DNA of 64,000 nucleotides from Thalassotalea piscium (GTDB lineage: Bacteria; Pseudomonadota; Gammaproteobacteria; Enterobacterales; Alteromonadaceae): the NCBI RefSeq assembly GCF_030295935.1, contig NZ_AP027362.1, positions 2,914,001 to 2,978,000 on the forward strand, read 5' to 3'. The notes under the pieces are model-generated. The model did not search any database, was not told the DNA's origin, and saw only the letters and a list, made by a program, of their open reading frames with translations. Position numbers and translations under genes: made by a program. Of the stretch, positions 1-9,623 are shown in pieces; position 1 is the first letter of the stretch, and each line of letters starts with the position of its first letter.

Positions 1-322
1 CTACCTTTTTAGCTACCGGTTGTTCAATCCCTTCTTTAAATGAGACATTAACACTGCAACTTCGCCCAGAAAATTCGTATTTACCAACGGTCATTGCTTT
101 AGCATCAATACTGCGCTTAGTTAATTGCGAGCGTAATATATCGACTATTTGCTTAACCTGAAAGTCACCTTCAGACTTAATGACCACATTGGGGGTTTTC
201 CACTCTAAGCTTGCTTCCACACCACGAAAATCGAATCGTGTCGCTAGCTCACGACTTGCATTATCAGTTGCATTGCGTACTTCTTCTAAATTTATTTCTG
301 ACACTATATCCATTGAAGGCAT
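1..322 (-). CDS. yajQ: YajQ family nucleotide-binding protein (partial, N-terminal part)
   Basis: The minus-strand reading frame starts at the ATG at 320-322 and runs off the left edge after about 107 codons. The translation begins MPSMDIVSEINLEEVRN and continues with a TRFDFRGVEASLEW stretch, both characteristic of the YajQ/UPF0234 family (usual length about 160 residues), so roughly two thirds is visible. Family members are small soluble proteins reported to bind nucleotides, including cyclic di-GMP, and sometimes to act with transcription regulators. It is transcribed divergently from the VanZ-like gene across a 143 bp gap. The three diguanylate cyclases elsewhere in the window make a c-di-GMP link conceivable, but nothing here demonstrates it. 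Confidence 0.9.
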   Translation of the reverse strand, partial: MPSMDIVSEINLEEVRNATDNASRELATRFDFRGVEASLEWKTPNVVIKSEGDFQVKQIVDILRSQLTKRSIDAKAMTVGKYEFSGRSCSVNVSFKEGIEQPVAKKV

Positions 323-465
323 AACAAGACCCTAACCAGTTAAATAAACAAGATTCTAACAAAATATTCATCATTGCTGAACCAAATTATAGTTATTCTT
401 CAAGACCATGGTGCTTTTTCGTTATCATGCTAAAATAACATTCTACTTTCCTAATACCTTTAACA

Positions 466-822
466 ATGAACCGCCATTACCAGTTACTTATCGTTTTAAT
501 CGCTCTTACTATCAGTTTAAGTACGTATTTTATTTCAGATGAAATACGTGCAGTTATTTTTAGAGGTACACAAATTGATTCTGTTGGGCATATAATCAGT
601 TTTTTCCTGCTCACATGGTTATTGAATAGCATCGCCAAACTGCCACTGATAAATTGTGTAATAACCATTAGCTTATATGCGGCATTAACAGAGTTTGGGC
701 AGTACTATTTGGGCTTTCGCAATGGTGAAGTTAGCGATTTTTTTGCAGACTTGGTCGGTATTGCATTATTTGCCACACTCAAGTGGGCAGTATTACTATA
801 TCGTCAAAATAAACTGACATGA
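466..822 (+). CDS. VanZ-like family membrane protein
   Basis: A 118-residue, very hydrophobic protein with four likely membrane segments (about residues 5-23, 42-58, 61-79 and 94-112). The pattern DSVGHIISFFLLTWLL followed by ALTEFGQYYLGFRNGEVSDF and a late Asp-Leu pair is typical of the short VanZ-like family found in many bacteria. VanZ itself gives low-level teicoplanin resistance, but the short family members have no settled function. The stop overlaps the panE start (ATGA), so the two genes are probably translationally coupled. A TGCTAAAAT extended -10-like sequence lies at 428-436, without a convincing -35 box. Confidence 0.8.
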   Translation: MNRHYQLLIVLIALTISLSTYFISDEIRAVIFRGTQIDSVGHIISFFLLTWLLNSIAKLPLINCVITISLYAALTEFGQYYLGFRNGEVSDFFADLVGIALFATLKWAVLLYRQNKLT

Positions 823-1730
823 AAATTGTTATCATCGGCCAAGGCGCCATTGGATTACTGTGGTATCGATACTTATCGTTATCCAATAACAACAATGTTC
901 AACTAATATGCTCTAAAAACATTACTCGCCCCCCCAAGAGATTCACTTTTACGAGTTTAGATAATAAGTCTGAGCAAATAGACCTTGTTACAGCGTCACA
1001 AGAGTCAATTAAAAGTGCTGATTTAATACTGCTCTGTGTTAAAGCATTTCAGGTTGTTGATGCAATTGATAGTGTAAAATGCACCATTAATCAAAGCGCC
1101 GTTATAGCACTATGCCATAACGGTATGGGGGTTGCTGAAAAATTACCACAGCGTATTATAAAAAAACACAATATACTTTCGATGCTGATCACTCATGGAG
1201 CAAAAGCTAACGCATCTTTTAATATCACTCATACAGGCAATGGTAAAACTGATATTGGAAGTGTTTATGGCAAGTTAAATAACCATACTAAGGAGCGGAT
1301 CCTCAAAACGCTCAATAATGCGCTTCCTAATGTTTACTGGCAGCATAGTGTAAAACAACAGCAATGGGAAAAGCTTGCAATTAATTGTGTTATCAACCCA
1401 ATTACTGCAATAAATAACATTAAAAATGGGCAAGTTAATAATATCGAATATAAACAGGAAATAAGTGAAACAATAGCTGAGTTAGTTACAATTGCTCAGA
1501 TGGAAGGTGTTAACCTAACGAGTGAATCGCTGATAACAACGGTAAAAAAAGTCGCTTCTCTTACAGCTGAAAACACCTCTTCTATGCTCAGTGATATTTT
1601 AGCTGCTCGTAAAACTGAGATCGACAATATCAATGGCTATATTCATCAACTTGGTATTCACCACAAAATCGCAACACCACAAAATACATTTTTTTGGCAA
1701 CAAGTTAACTCATTAGAAAAAAGGAAGTAG
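819..1730 (+). CDS. panE: 2-dehydropantoate 2-reductase (ketopantoate reductase)
   Basis: A 303-residue protein of the ApbA/PanE family, which reduces 2-dehydropantoate to pantoate with NADPH in the cytosolic pantothenate/CoA pathway. The N-terminus has the Rossmann motif IGQGAIG (residues 6-12). LCVKAFQ (about residues 71-77) carries the family's conserved lysine, and the C-terminal helical region includes KLAINCVINPITAI, where family members have a KxxxNxxxNxxTA signature. Length is normal. It overlaps the VanZ-like gene by 4 bp and converges on thiI, with an inverted repeat at 1767-1800 between them. The divergent N-terminal half leaves a small chance that the substrate is another 2-oxo acid. 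Confidence 0.85.
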   Translation: MKIVIIGQGAIGLLWYRYLSLSNNNNVQLICSKNITRPPKRFTFTSLDNKSEQIDLVTASQESIKSADLILLCVKAFQVVDAIDSVKCTINQSAVIALCHNGMGVAEKLPQRIIKKHNILSMLITHGAKANASFNITHTGNGKTDIGSVYGKLNNHTKERILKTLNNALPNVYWQHSVKQQQWEKLAINCVINPITAINNIKNGQVNNIEYKQEISETIAELVTIAQMEGVNLTSESLITTVKKVASLTAENTSSMLSDILAARKTEIDNINGYIHQLGIHHKIATPQNTFFWQQVNSLEKRK

Positions 1731-1766
1731 CCGTATAAAAATCTCAGTTCGTGTTAACAATTACTT

Positions 1767-1800
1767 AATCAACGCAACATTATTAAATACCGCGTTGATT
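1767..1800. terminator. Inverted repeat between convergent panE and thiI
   Basis: AATCAACGC at 1767-1775 is perfectly complementary to GCGTTGATT at 1792-1800, with a 16-base loop. It lies between two convergent genes, where a bidirectional terminator is expected. Neither side has a clear T-run, so intrinsic termination is uncertain. Confidence 0.4.
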
Positions 1801-1818
1801 ACATGAAAGCGGGCAAGG

Positions 1819-3273
1819 TTATTTTCGATATACTTTCACATTTGTAAAACCATTATCAATTAAATACAGTGCTTGTAACTTACTCATAACTCCTTTGTCG
1901 CAATAAAGTAAATATTGTTTACTGTTATCTAAATCACCAAACTGGGTTGATAATTTATAAAAGGGTATATGCTTAACTTCAATACCATCTATAATTAATG
2001 GGTTTTCATCTTCTTCTTCAGGGCTGCGAATATCAACAACAATCTCATTAGCGGTAATTTCACCTACTGTTTCAACAGCTGTTATTTCTGCTTCAGTTTC
2101 CTGCCCAATATCACGCACGTCTGACACTCTCATTTGGGCAACAACCCTATCAAGGATTGAAAAATCAAAGTTTTCTTCTTCTTTCTCAACTTTCGATAGA
2201 ACTGCCTTTACCGTCGGCTTTTTCGAAATAACGCCACAGTACTCAGGAATGGTTTTAGCAAAGTCTTCTGTGCCAATTTCACGAGCAATATCAATAATTT
2301 CTTGTTTATCATAAGCAACCAAAGGGCGTAAAATTAAGGTTTCAGTGACTCGGTCAATCACATTTAAATTAGTGAGCGTTTGACTTGATACTTGACCTAA
2401 GCTTTCACCCGTTACTAATGATTGAATACCTCTACTTTCAGCAATTTTAGCTGCTGCACGCATCATCATTCGCTTTAAAACAACACCCATTTGACCATTC
2501 TCAATTTTCTCTAGAATTTCAGCCACAACAGGCTCAAAATCTACCGCATAAAATTTTGTACGATGAGAAGCACCAAATTTATCCCACAAATAATAACTTA
2601 CTTGCTTAACACCTACCTCGTGTGCTGAACCACCTAAATTGAAAAAGCAAAAGTGTGTACGTGAGCCTTTCTTAATCATTTGATAGCTAGCGACACCAGA
2701 ATCAAAACCTCCAGACATTAACGACAGCACATCTTCTTGGGTTGCAATAGGAAAGCCACCTAAACCTTTAAACGTGTTACTAACAACATTTAGTACATTA
2801 TTTTTAATTTCTAAGCGAACAGTAACATCTGGCTTTCTTAACTGAACTTTTGCACTTTCAACATGCTGGTTTAAACCGCCACCCACATACTGTTCAACAT
2901 CTAATGACTTAAATTCATGCTTCCCTGTCCGCTTAGCACGAACACAAAACGTTTTATTTTCAATTGTTTTTGCATGAACTGCTAAGGTTTTTTCAAAAAT
3001 GTCATGTAGATCTGTAAACTCCATTTGCTGCACTTCAAGAAAAGCAGGTACTCCAGGAATACACTTTAACGCTTCAATCAATGCCAAACGATTTTCAGGA
3101 GTATTATTTTTAGTGTTAACTTCTATATTATCCCAATTAACTCGTGTCGTTACTTGCTCATCAATACGACGCAGTACATTTTTAACGCTAGACTCAAGGA
3201 TTTTAGTAAAGCGCTTGCGTACTGGGCGACTTTTAATAGTGATTTCAGCTTGTAATTTTACGATAAACTTCAT
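1819..3273 (-). CDS. thiI: tRNA 4-thiouridine synthase ThiI (with rhodanese domain)
   Basis: A 484-residue sulfurtransferase that makes 4-thiouridine at tRNA position 8 and, in gammaproteobacteria, also supplies sulfur for the thiamin thiazole. In order: N-terminal ferredoxin-like/THUMP region (about 1-165), a PP-loop adenylation domain with the SGGFDSGVA motif near residue 188, and a C-terminal rhodanese domain (about 400-484). The [17 protein letters not shown] stretch carries the persulfide cysteine equivalent to Cys456 of E. coli ThiI. Length is as in the long ThiI form. It lies downstream of pomB on the same strand but 277 bp away, so a separate promoter is likely. Confidence 0.97.
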   Translation of the reverse strand: MKFIVKLQAEITIKSRPVRKRFTKILESSVKNVLRRIDEQVTTRVNWDNIEVNTKNNTPENRLALIEALKCIPGVPAFLEVQQMEFTDLHDIFEKTLAVHAKTIENKTFCVRAKRTGKHEFKSLDVEQYVGGGLNQHVESAKVQLRKPDVTVRLEIKNNVLNVVSNTFKGLGGFPIATQEDVLSLMSGGFDSGVASYQMIKKGSRTHFCFFNLGGSAHEVGVKQVSYYLWDKFGASHRTKFYAVDFEPVVAEILEKIENGQMGVVLKRMMMRAAAKIAESRGIQSLVTGESLGQVSSQTLTNLNVIDRVTETLILRPLVAYDKQEIIDIAREIGTEDFAKTIPEYCGVISKKPTVKAVLSKVEKEEENFDFSILDRVVAQMRVSDVRDIGQETEAEITAVETVGEITANEIVVDIRSPEEEDENPLIIDGIEVKHIPFYKLSTQFGDLDNSKQYLLYCDKGVMSKLQALYLIDNGFTNVKVYRK

Positions 3274-3413
3274 GGTAATTAAGGGACCTACATAAATTAT
3301 TGGCGCGAATTATACACAGTTAACACTAAATTTGGTACATGCCAATTGAATTAATGAGCTGAACACATAGTAAATATAAAGGTGTAAAGACAAGGTATTG
3401 ATCGTAAGAATGG

Positions 3414-3518
3414 TTATTTTTCGTAACTGCTCCAGTAAATTACATCCATGTAATCACCTTTGCTATAAATCAGTGGCGCGTAATAGGTGCCTTTCAAGCT
3501 CGGCTCTACAAAGCTCAT
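3414..3518 (-). CDS. Candidate small protein, 34 residues, unknown
   Basis: An uninterrupted minus-strand frame of 34 codons in the pomB-thiI gap begins MSFVEPSLKG and ends in an aromatic-rich tail, GDYMDVIYWSSYEK. Nine of 34 residues are Tyr, Trp or Phe, an unusual composition for chance translation of such AT-rich DNA. An in-frame stop lies just before the ATG, and only a weak AGG is in ribosome-binding position. An internal ATG (MDVIYW...) has a better site, AAAGGTG, about seven bases ahead, so a shorter product is also possible. I do not recognise a family. It could be a real microprotein or the end of a decayed gene. Confidence 0.4.
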   Translation of the reverse strand: MSFVEPSLKGTYYAPLIYSKGDYMDVIYWSSYEK

Positions 3519-3550
3519 TAGAGCCTATAGTCTCAAAAACTCAACAGACC

Positions 3551-4507
3551 CTAATTACTGGCCTCGTTAGAAATTGAAATAGGCTCAGACACCTTTGCTT
3601 TACCTTGATTAATCGCAATTTCAACTCGTCGATTTCGGCGGCGGTTTAGCGCATTACTATTGGGCACTAATGGCCTTGTATCAGCATGACCTACAACTAA
3701 CATTCGTGTAGCATCAAAATCTTGTACCTTTATTAATTCATGAGCAATTGCAACTGCACGCTTACTCGATAAGTCCCAGTTAGAACTATATAGCTCCGAG
3801 TTCATACCTTGGCTATCTGTATTACCCGACACCATTATTTCGCCTGGAATTGTGGTTAATAACTCTCCAATTTTTTGAACAATTGGCTTAAACTTAGGCT
3901 GTAAAAATGCTGAACCTGCAGCAAATGAACCATTCTCACGTATTCGAATTATCACTTGTTGTCCCAGAGATTCAAGTTCAATCGCCCCGTCTTGTATTTG
4001 CTTTTCCATTTGCTCAGCAATCTTCTTGACCAACTCATTAACTTGCTCTTTAGAAGCTTGTTCAAGTGCATCTTTTGCTTGCTGTTCAGCTTGAGCTGAT
4101 TGGGAGTCATCAGTACTTTGCGATTGTCCACCTCGTTCTGCGCCACGTTGCTCTTGGCGACCACCCGCCGAGGTTTCATCACCCGCTTGAAACTCCAACA
4201 TTTGCTGTGTCATTTCAACAGTTTGTTGTTGAATCACTTCAATAGGTGTTGGTTCTGGTTTACCCGGACGAAACTCTTGCGCAATAATACTAGTGCCTTT
4301 TGGAATATCTTTTACTTCAATTTTATTTTGTACACCAAACGCAAACTTCATTGAACCTGCAATTTGTTTAAACTTAAGTACATCCATTTCTGAAAAAGAC
4401 AACAACAACACGAAAAAGCACATTAATAATGACATTAAATCGGCAAACGTTCCCATCCACGCGGGTAGTCCGGGTGGTGGGCATTTACATTCTGGAGGAT
4501 TAGCCAT
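3551..4507 (-). CDS. pomB: Sodium-driven flagellar stator protein PomB (MotB family)
   Basis: A 318-residue inner-membrane stator subunit that anchors the flagellar motor to peptidoglycan. One membrane helix (about residues 19-41, GTFADLMSLLMCFF) contains the ion-binding aspartate Asp23, equivalent to Asp24 of Vibrio PomB. The N-terminal CPPPGLPAWMGTFADLMSLL pattern and the KFKQIAGSMKFAFGVQ linker that follows are PomB-like rather than E. coli MotB-like. A low-complexity Gln/Ala/Glu linker (about 105-150) precedes a C-terminal OmpA-like peptidoglycan-binding domain with NTDSQG and RRNRRVEI. It is the second gene of a pomA-pomB pair (11 bp gap). The function call is strong; sodium specificity is inferred from family resemblance. 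Confidence 0.95.
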   Translation of the reverse strand: MANPPECKCPPPGLPAWMGTFADLMSLLMCFFVLLLSFSEMDVLKFKQIAGSMKFAFGVQNKIEVKDIPKGTSIIAQEFRPGKPEPTPIEVIQQQTVEMTQQMLEFQAGDETSAGGRQEQRGAERGGQSQSTDDSQSAQAEQQAKDALEQASKEQVNELVKKIAEQMEKQIQDGAIELESLGQQVIIRIRENGSFAAGSAFLQPKFKPIVQKIGELLTTIPGEIMVSGNTDSQGMNSELYSSNWDLSSKRAVAIAHELIKVQDFDATRMLVVGHADTRPLVPNSNALNRRRNRRVEIAINQGKAKVSEPISISNEASN

Positions 4508-4518
4508 AATTAATCTCG

Positions 4519-5283
4519 TTACTCTTCAGTGGTATTCACAACACGTTTACCTTCCGATATATAATTTTTCAATAATCCCTCAATTACTCGTGGGTTTTGC
4601 CCATCTTGAATGCCTAATACTGCATCAAGAATTAATTCTTGGTTTAACTTTTCCTCAGCAAGCCTTAGTTTTAGTTTATTCGCAATAGGGATAGCAATTA
4701 CGTTAGCTAAAAATGCGCCGTATAGTGTGGTTAATAATGCAACGGCCATAGCGGGACCGATCGCTTTTGGATCATCCATATTTGATAACATTGCAACTAA
4801 ACCAATGAGCGTTCCTATCATCCCCATTGCTGGTGCAACTTCAGCTAAAGCCATTAGCATACCTACACCAGTTTCATGACGTTCAGAGGTTAAATTAATA
4901 TCTTTTTGTAACGTTCCTTTAACGACATCGGCATCATGCCCATCAACCAGCATATCTACACCTTTTTGCATAAAGGCATTCGATATTTCTGCTTCTTCTA
5001 ATGCTAAAAAACCACCTTTACGTGCTGCATCTGCCATTTCAACTGACTTTTCAATCAGCTCTTCTGGTTGTTCAATTTTGAACATAAATGCTTTAGCAAT
5101 AATCTTCCCAATCCCAAAAAACTGACCAAGAGTATAATTTGATAAAACAACAAAGGTAGATCCACAAAAAACAATCAATATAGACTGGGTATCGATAAAC
5201 ATGCTGATATCACCACCCAGCACCATCGCCATTACGATAAAACCAATAGCCCCTAAAATCCCCAGTAGCGTAGCTAAATCCAC
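4519..5283 (-). CDS. pomA: Sodium-driven flagellar stator protein PomA (MotA family)
   Basis: A 254-residue four-helix stator protein starting MDLATLLGILGAIGF, closely following Vibrio PomA in length and in the DAARKGGFLALEE, FMQKGVDMLVDGHDADVV and APAMGMIGTLIGLVAML stretches. It forms the ion channel with PomB and couples sodium flow to flagellar torque. The start codon is GTG (5281-5283), chosen because GGGGAGA lies at ribosome-binding distance upstream and the N-terminus matches the family. The gene is divergent from xseB across about 300 bp. No recognisable flagellar sigma-28 promoter was found, and no other flagellar genes are in the window, as is usual for isolated pomAB loci. Confidence 0.96.
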   Translation of the reverse strand: MDLATLLGILGAIGFIVMAMVLGGDISMFIDTQSILIVFCGSTFVVLSNYTLGQFFGIGKIIAKAFMFKIEQPEELIEKSVEMADAARKGGFLALEEAEISNAFMQKGVDMLVDGHDADVVKGTLQKDINLTSERHETGVGMLMALAEVAPAMGMIGTLIGLVAMLSNMDDPKAIGPAMAVALLTTLYGAFLANVIAIPIANKLKLRLAEEKLNQELILDAVLGIQDGQNPRVIEGLLKNYISEGKRVVNTTEE

Positions 5284-5590
5284 AAAATGTCTCCCCTATA
5301 CGCTGTTTTAATAACAACCTTTGTTTTGCTTATACTTTAAATAATACAATAAGGTTTAAATATACGCGACTATATACGAATATAAAATTGATGTTGCTCT
5401 TTTATTATCGCCCATATTGTCAATAACTTAACTTATAATTAAGATTATTTTGTATTTTTCATTTTTATCACGCAATAAAGATAACTTAATGTTAGATTGA
5501 CCAAAGGGCTTAGCTAAGGTAACTTTGCGCTTTAAATCCTTCTTTCCATTTATCTATAGCATCAATCGCAATATTTTGGCACTAAAAACT
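5284..5590. other. Intergenic region between divergent pomA and xseB
   Basis: About 300 bp of AT-rich DNA holding the 5' regions of two divergent operons. Apart from the pomA ribosome-binding site next to 5283, I see no operator-like dyad, convincing -35/-10 pair or small gene. Confidence 0.5.
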
Positions 5591-5836
5591 ATGGCACGTA
5601 AAAAAATAGAAAACTTAAGCTTTGAAGAGTCTTTGAAAGAACTTGAACTAATTGTTCAAAAATTAGAAGCCGGAGAGCTTAGTTTGGAAGACTCAATGAA
5701 TTTCTTTGAACGTGGACTTAATTTAAGCCAATTAAGCCAAGAAAAACTTCAAGACGCGGAACAAAAAATTCAAATGTTAATGACAGCAAATGGGCAACAA
5801 ACCCTAACTGATTTCAACGTTGAAGAGAACGAGTAG
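5591..5836 (+). CDS. xseB: Exodeoxyribonuclease VII small subunit
   Basis: An 81-residue protein beginning MARKKIENLSFEESLKEL with the family pattern LEAGELSLEDSMNFFERG. XseB forms short helical hairpins that bind the large subunit XseA and activate its single-strand exonuclease. A longer frame extends upstream to a TTG at 5525, but the extra 22 residues are not family-like, so the ATG at 5591 is preferred; this gives the usual length of about 80. The stop TAG overlaps the GTG start of ispA (TAGTG), consistent with the common xseB-ispA-dxs operon. The XseA partner is not in the window. Confidence 0.95.
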   Translation: MARKKIENLSFEESLKELELIVQKLEAGELSLEDSMNFFERGLNLSQLSQEKLQDAEQKIQMLMTANGQQTLTDFNVEENE

Positions 5837-6726
5837 TGAGCCAGCTAATCGATATAGAATATTTACAACAGCATATAGATCACTTTCTTACCAGTAAACT
5901 CGATCAACTTAATGTAAATAATGACGAATTATTAGCCGCGATGCGTTATGGGCTTCTAATGGGTGGCAAACGCATGCGCCCTTACCTTTCTTACGTCACC
6001 GCAATTACACTAAATGTTGAAAGTACAGATGCCGATGCTATTGGCGCTGCAATTGAGTGTATTCATGCCTATTCGTTATTGCATGATGACTTACCTGCAA
6101 TGGACAATGATGACCTTAGACGAGGAAAGCCAACTTGCCATAAAGCGTTCAATGAAGCGACTGCAATACTTGCAGGAGACAGCCTACAAACATTGGCCTT
6201 TGATATCATTGCCAACCATGAATTTTCACCTTACGGTAAGACCAAACAAGTTAAGCTAATTCAACAACTTGCTAATGCAGCTGGATATCAGGGTATGTGC
6301 GGCGGTCAAGCAATGGACTTAGCCGCAACAGATAAAACAATTACACTAGCTGAGCTAGAAAAGTTGCATGCGTTGAAAACAGGCGCACTATTAGAAGCTT
6401 GTGTGTTGATGGTCGCTGAATGCGCTGAACAAGTGAGTGACGAAGATAAAAATCAGTTGGCAATATTTGCCCGAAGCATAGGTTTAGCCTATCAGGTTCG
6501 AGATGATATAATCGATATTACCTCTACCGAAGAAGAGCTAGGTAAACCGTGCGGTTCAGACCTTGCAGCTAATAAAAGTACTTATCCTGCACTACTGGGG
6601 TTAAAGGGCGCACAAGAAAAAGCTGAACAGTTATATCAACAAGCACTTCAAGCTTTAGCCCGTTTGCCTTACAATACACAAACTTTGTCGCAATTCGCTA
6701 CATTTATAATAAAGCGAACCAGTTAA
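5836..6726 (+). CDS. ispA: Farnesyl diphosphate synthase (geranyltranstransferase)
   Basis: A 296-residue trans-prenyltransferase that condenses isopentenyl diphosphate with DMAPP and GPP to make farnesyl diphosphate for quinones and undecaprenyl phosphate. The first Asp-rich motif is [10 protein letters not shown] with the following RRGKPTCHK, and the second is VRDDIIDI. The conserved GGKRMRPYL substrate region lies near residues 42-50. The GTG start overlaps the xseB stop by one base, so translation is probably coupled; dxs follows after 16 bp. Length and motifs are normal for IspA. Confidence 0.97.
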   Translation: MSQLIDIEYLQQHIDHFLTSKLDQLNVNNDELLAAMRYGLLMGGKRMRPYLSYVTAITLNVESTDADAIGAAIECIHAYSLLHDDLPAMDNDDLRRGKPTCHKAFNEATAILAGDSLQTLAFDIIANHEFSPYGKTKQVKLIQQLANAAGYQGMCGGQAMDLAATDKTITLAELEKLHALKTGALLEACVLMVAECAEQVSDEDKNQLAIFARSIGLAYQVRDDIIDITSTEEELGKPCGSDLAANKSTYPALLGLKGAQEKAEQLYQQALQALARLPYNTQTLSQFATFIIKRTS

Positions 6727-6742
6727 CCTGGCTAATATTACT

Positions 6743-8608
6743 ATGACTAAAAACCTTAACGACTTTCCATTGTTGTCTCAAATTGATTCGCCAAAAAATT
6801 TACGCGAATTAACCCGTTCTCAATTGCCACAGGCAAGTGATGAACTGCGTCGTTATCTTTTGAGCTCGGTAAGTAAGAGCAGCGGGCATTTTGCATCTGG
6901 CTTAGGCACTATTGAATTAACCGTTGCGCTTCACTATGTCTACAACACCCCCTTCGATCAGTTAATTTGGGACGTTGGTCATCAAGCATACCCACACAAA
7001 ATACTGACGGGTCGCCGCGATCAATTACATACCATTAGACAAAAAGAAGGCTTACACCCCTTTCCTTGGCGTGAGGAAAGTGAATACGACGTGCTTAGTG
7101 TTGGCCATTCCAGCACTTCTATTTCTGCAGCATTAGGGCTTGCCGTTGCAGCAGAAAAAGAAGGAAAGAAACGTAAAGTTGTCGCCGTAATTGGTGATGG
7201 CGCAATGACGGCAGGTATGGCGTTTGAGGCATTAAACCACGCAGGTGATATTCATAAAGATATGCTGGTTATTTTAAATGATAACGAGATGTCGATCTCA
7301 GAAAATGTTGGCGCATTAAATAATCACTTAGCTAGAATGCTATCTGGCAGCTTATATACTGGGATACGTGAAGGAAGTAAGCGCATACTTAAAAATATAC
7401 CTCCAATTAAAGAATTGGCAAGTCGCGCTGAAGAACATTTAAAAGGTATGGTTGTTCCTAGCACTTTTTTCGAAGAATTAGGTTTTAACTATATCGGCCC
7501 TATTGATGGCCATGATGTAAATGGCTTAGTAGATACGATTAGCAATATGCGGAGTTTAAAAGGGCCTCAGTTGCTTCATATTGCCACCAAAAAAGGTAAA
7601 GGTTATCAAGCAGCCGAACAAGACCCGATAAAATACCATGCCGTACCAAAATTTAACCCGGAAGAAACTTCCTTGCCACCAAGCAAGCCAAGCCTTCCCA
7701 CTTATTCCAAAATTTTTGGTGATTGGTTATGCAGAACTGCAGAAAAAGATGAGAAGTTAGTAGCAATAACCCCGGCAATGCGAGAAGGCTCAGGCATGGT
7801 TGAATTTAGCCAGCGCTTTCCTGAAAAATACTATGATGTCGCGATTGCAGAGCAGCATGCCGTTACATTTGCTGCAGGCCTAGCCATTGGTGGTTATAGC
7901 CCTGTAGTTGCTATTTACTCAAGTTTTTTACAGCGAGGTTACGACCAATTTATTCATGACGTTGCTATTCAAAACTTACCCGTAATGTTTGCTATTGATA
8001 GAGCAGGTATTGTCGGTGCAGATGGTCCAACACACCAAGGTTCATTTGACCTAAGCTTTATGCGTTGCATTCCTAATTTAGTTATCATGACCCCTAGCGA
8101 TGAGCGTGAATGCCAATTAATGTTAACCACCGGACATCAACTCAATCAACCATCGGCTGTAAGATATCCGCGAGGCAACGGTTTAGGTAAAGAGTTACCA
8201 CAAATTCATGAAACTATAGAAATTGGTAAAGGAAGAATTATCCAGCAAGGTCAGCGTGTCGCAATATTAAGCTTTGGCACAATGTTAAGCCAAGCCCAAA
8301 AAGCTGCAACAATATTAGACGCGACACTAGCGGATATGCGTTTCGTTAAACCGTTAGATCACAATTTAATTGACCAACTCTGTGAAGCACATGACACTAT
8401 CATAACCATAGAAGACAATGCTATTGCTGGAGGAGCTGGTTCTGCAGTTAATGAATATATTTTACAGCAAGCACGTAAAATTAATATTTTAAATATAGGT
8501 TTACCTGATCAATTTATTAAACACGGAACTCAAGAAGAAATTCATCATGAACTTGCTTTAGATTGTGAAGGTATTGTGAATAAAATTAATACTTTTTTAT
8601 CGCTATAG
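6743..8608 (+). CDS. dxs: 1-deoxy-D-xylulose-5-phosphate synthase
   Basis: A 621-residue thiamin-diphosphate enzyme that condenses pyruvate and glyceraldehyde-3-phosphate in the first step of the MEP isoprenoid pathway. Visible features are the [15 protein letters not shown] region, the TPP/Mg motif [15 protein letters not shown] (about 150-165), the YIGPIDGHD segment, the transketolase-type pyrimidine domain with [13 protein letters not shown], and a C-terminal transketolase domain. Length matches E. coli Dxs (620). It is the last gene of xseB-ispA-dxs, and a strong terminator follows at 8638-8673. Confidence 0.98.
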   Translation: MTKNLNDFPLLSQIDSPKNLRELTRSQLPQASDELRRYLLSSVSKSSGHFASGLGTIELTVALHYVYNTPFDQLIWDVGHQAYPHKILTGRRDQLHTIRQKEGLHPFPWREESEYDVLSVGHSSTSISAALGLAVAAEKEGKKRKVVAVIGDGAMTAGMAFEALNHAGDIHKDMLVILNDNEMSISENVGALNNHLARMLSGSLYTGIREGSKRILKNIPPIKELASRAEEHLKGMVVPSTFFEELGFNYIGPIDGHDVNGLVDTISNMRSLKGPQLLHIATKKGKGYQAAEQDPIKYHAVPKFNPEETSLPPSKPSLPTYSKIFGDWLCRTAEKDEKLVAITPAMREGSGMVEFSQRFPEKYYDVAIAEQHAVTFAAGLAIGGYSPVVAIYSSFLQRGYDQFIHDVAIQNLPVMFAIDRAGIVGADGPTHQGSFDLSFMRCIPNLVIMTPSDERECQLMLTTGHQLNQPSAVRYPRGNGLGKELPQIHETIEIGKGRIIQQGQRVAILSFGTMLSQAQKAATILDATLADMRFVKPLDHNLIDQLCEAHDTIITIEDNAIAGGAGSAVNEYILQQARKINILNIGLPDQFIKHGTQEEIHHELALDCEGIVNKINTFLSL

Positions 8609-8637
8609 ACTGACACCAGACAGCTGATATAACCTTA

Positions 8638-8673
8638 CACTAGTGTTGTAAAATTTCGACACTAGTGATTTTT
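8638..8673 (+). terminator. Rho-independent terminator after dxs
   Basis: CACTAGTGT (8638-8646) pairs with ACACTAGTG (8659-8667) across a 12-base loop and is followed directly by ATTTTT. It ends the xseB-ispA-dxs transcript and separates it from the gene at 8725. Confidence 0.75.
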
Positions 8674-8724
8674 ATAACCGCAATGTATAAACTTTAACTT
8701 CTCAGTTTTAAAAAAGGATCTTTA

Positions 8725-9543
8725 ATGCTTAAGCAACAAGCGTTTGCGCTTATATTTACCCTACTAATAATACCTTTCATAAGCAAAGCTGACGGTCTTG
8801 CCGATTTAAATCGTGCATTAACTACACTTAAAAGCAATAGTCCTATTAGTGCAACACTGATCGCGACAAATTATTATCAGCAGGGTGAAGGAAAAGAGAA
8901 AATTGTACGCACAGGTAAAGCTGAAATAATCTTAAACGATAGCGATAATGGTCTTCAGATTACCTATAGTAAAGAAGTACTCTCAAAGTTAGAGCTTGAG
9001 TCAAGTGAGCGCATCAATAATGAAGATGCAGACACACCAACACTCAACGCTATTGATACCAATAGAGCAACTGAACTTAAGTCAACCTTATCAGCTGCTC
9101 CAGGTATAGAAAGAACCTTAGCGCAAGCCACATTCTTAAGCGAAGAACAGGTAATCGTTGACGGGAAAACATTGCGACAACTCAACTTTGAATTGCCTGT
9201 TAGCTCTATTATCCGTGATAAGCGTACCCGTAAATATGTTAAAAAATTCCAAAGTCAGTACAGTGTTATTATTTCTGATACAGGTGTGCCCTTAACAACA
9301 GAATTAACTTTTAATGGTAGAGGGCGTGCATACTTAGTATTAAGTGTTAAAGCAGACGGTTTTGAACGCTCAACTTATCAAATAGTTAATCAACGATTAG
9401 TTAAAATAAGCAACGAGGGTGGCTCAAAATTTGATTCCACCTTCGGCTATACAGAGCGTAAAAACAGTGAACGTTTAACCGTTCCTCTCATACAAAAAAA
9501 ACGTTTGGCTGACGAGCTAGTGGCAATCGCAGAGCAAAGATAA
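8725..9543 (+). CDS. Putative secreted protein of unknown function
   Basis: A 272-residue protein with an N-terminal hydrophobic signal (LIFTLLIIPFISKADG) and likely signal-peptidase cleavage near residues 21-23, so it should be periplasmic or outer-membrane associated. The remainder alternates hydrophilic and beta-prone stretches with no cysteines and no recognisable motif. There is a basic RDKRTRKYVKKFQSQY segment near residues 163-178 and a Lys/Arg-rich C-terminus. A good ribosome-binding site (AAAAAAGGATC) precedes the ATG. It stands alone between the dxs terminator and a diguanylate cyclase gene 80 bp downstream, and might be co-transcribed with the latter. I do not assign a function. 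Confidence 0.75.
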   Translation: MLKQQAFALIFTLLIIPFISKADGLADLNRALTTLKSNSPISATLIATNYYQQGEGKEKIVRTGKAEIILNDSDNGLQITYSKEVLSKLELESSERINNEDADTPTLNAIDTNRATELKSTLSAAPGIERTLAQATFLSEEQVIVDGKTLRQLNFELPVSSIIRDKRTRKYVKKFQSQYSVIISDTGVPLTTELTFNGRGRAYLVLSVKADGFERSTYQIVNQRLVKISNEGGSKFDSTFGYTERKNSERLTVPLIQKKRLADELVAIAEQR

Positions 9544-9623
9544 ATTTTCATAGTTAAACTCGATTTATAGTAAATTCAAGCTATACTTAAGCTTGTAATC
9601 GGTACATTGTTAATGGAATATCA

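Noticed and set aside
4293-4688. 131-codon plus-strand frame opposite the pomB/pomA junction
   Set aside because: It lies antisense to two well-identified genes in its whole length, a shadow of their codon pattern.
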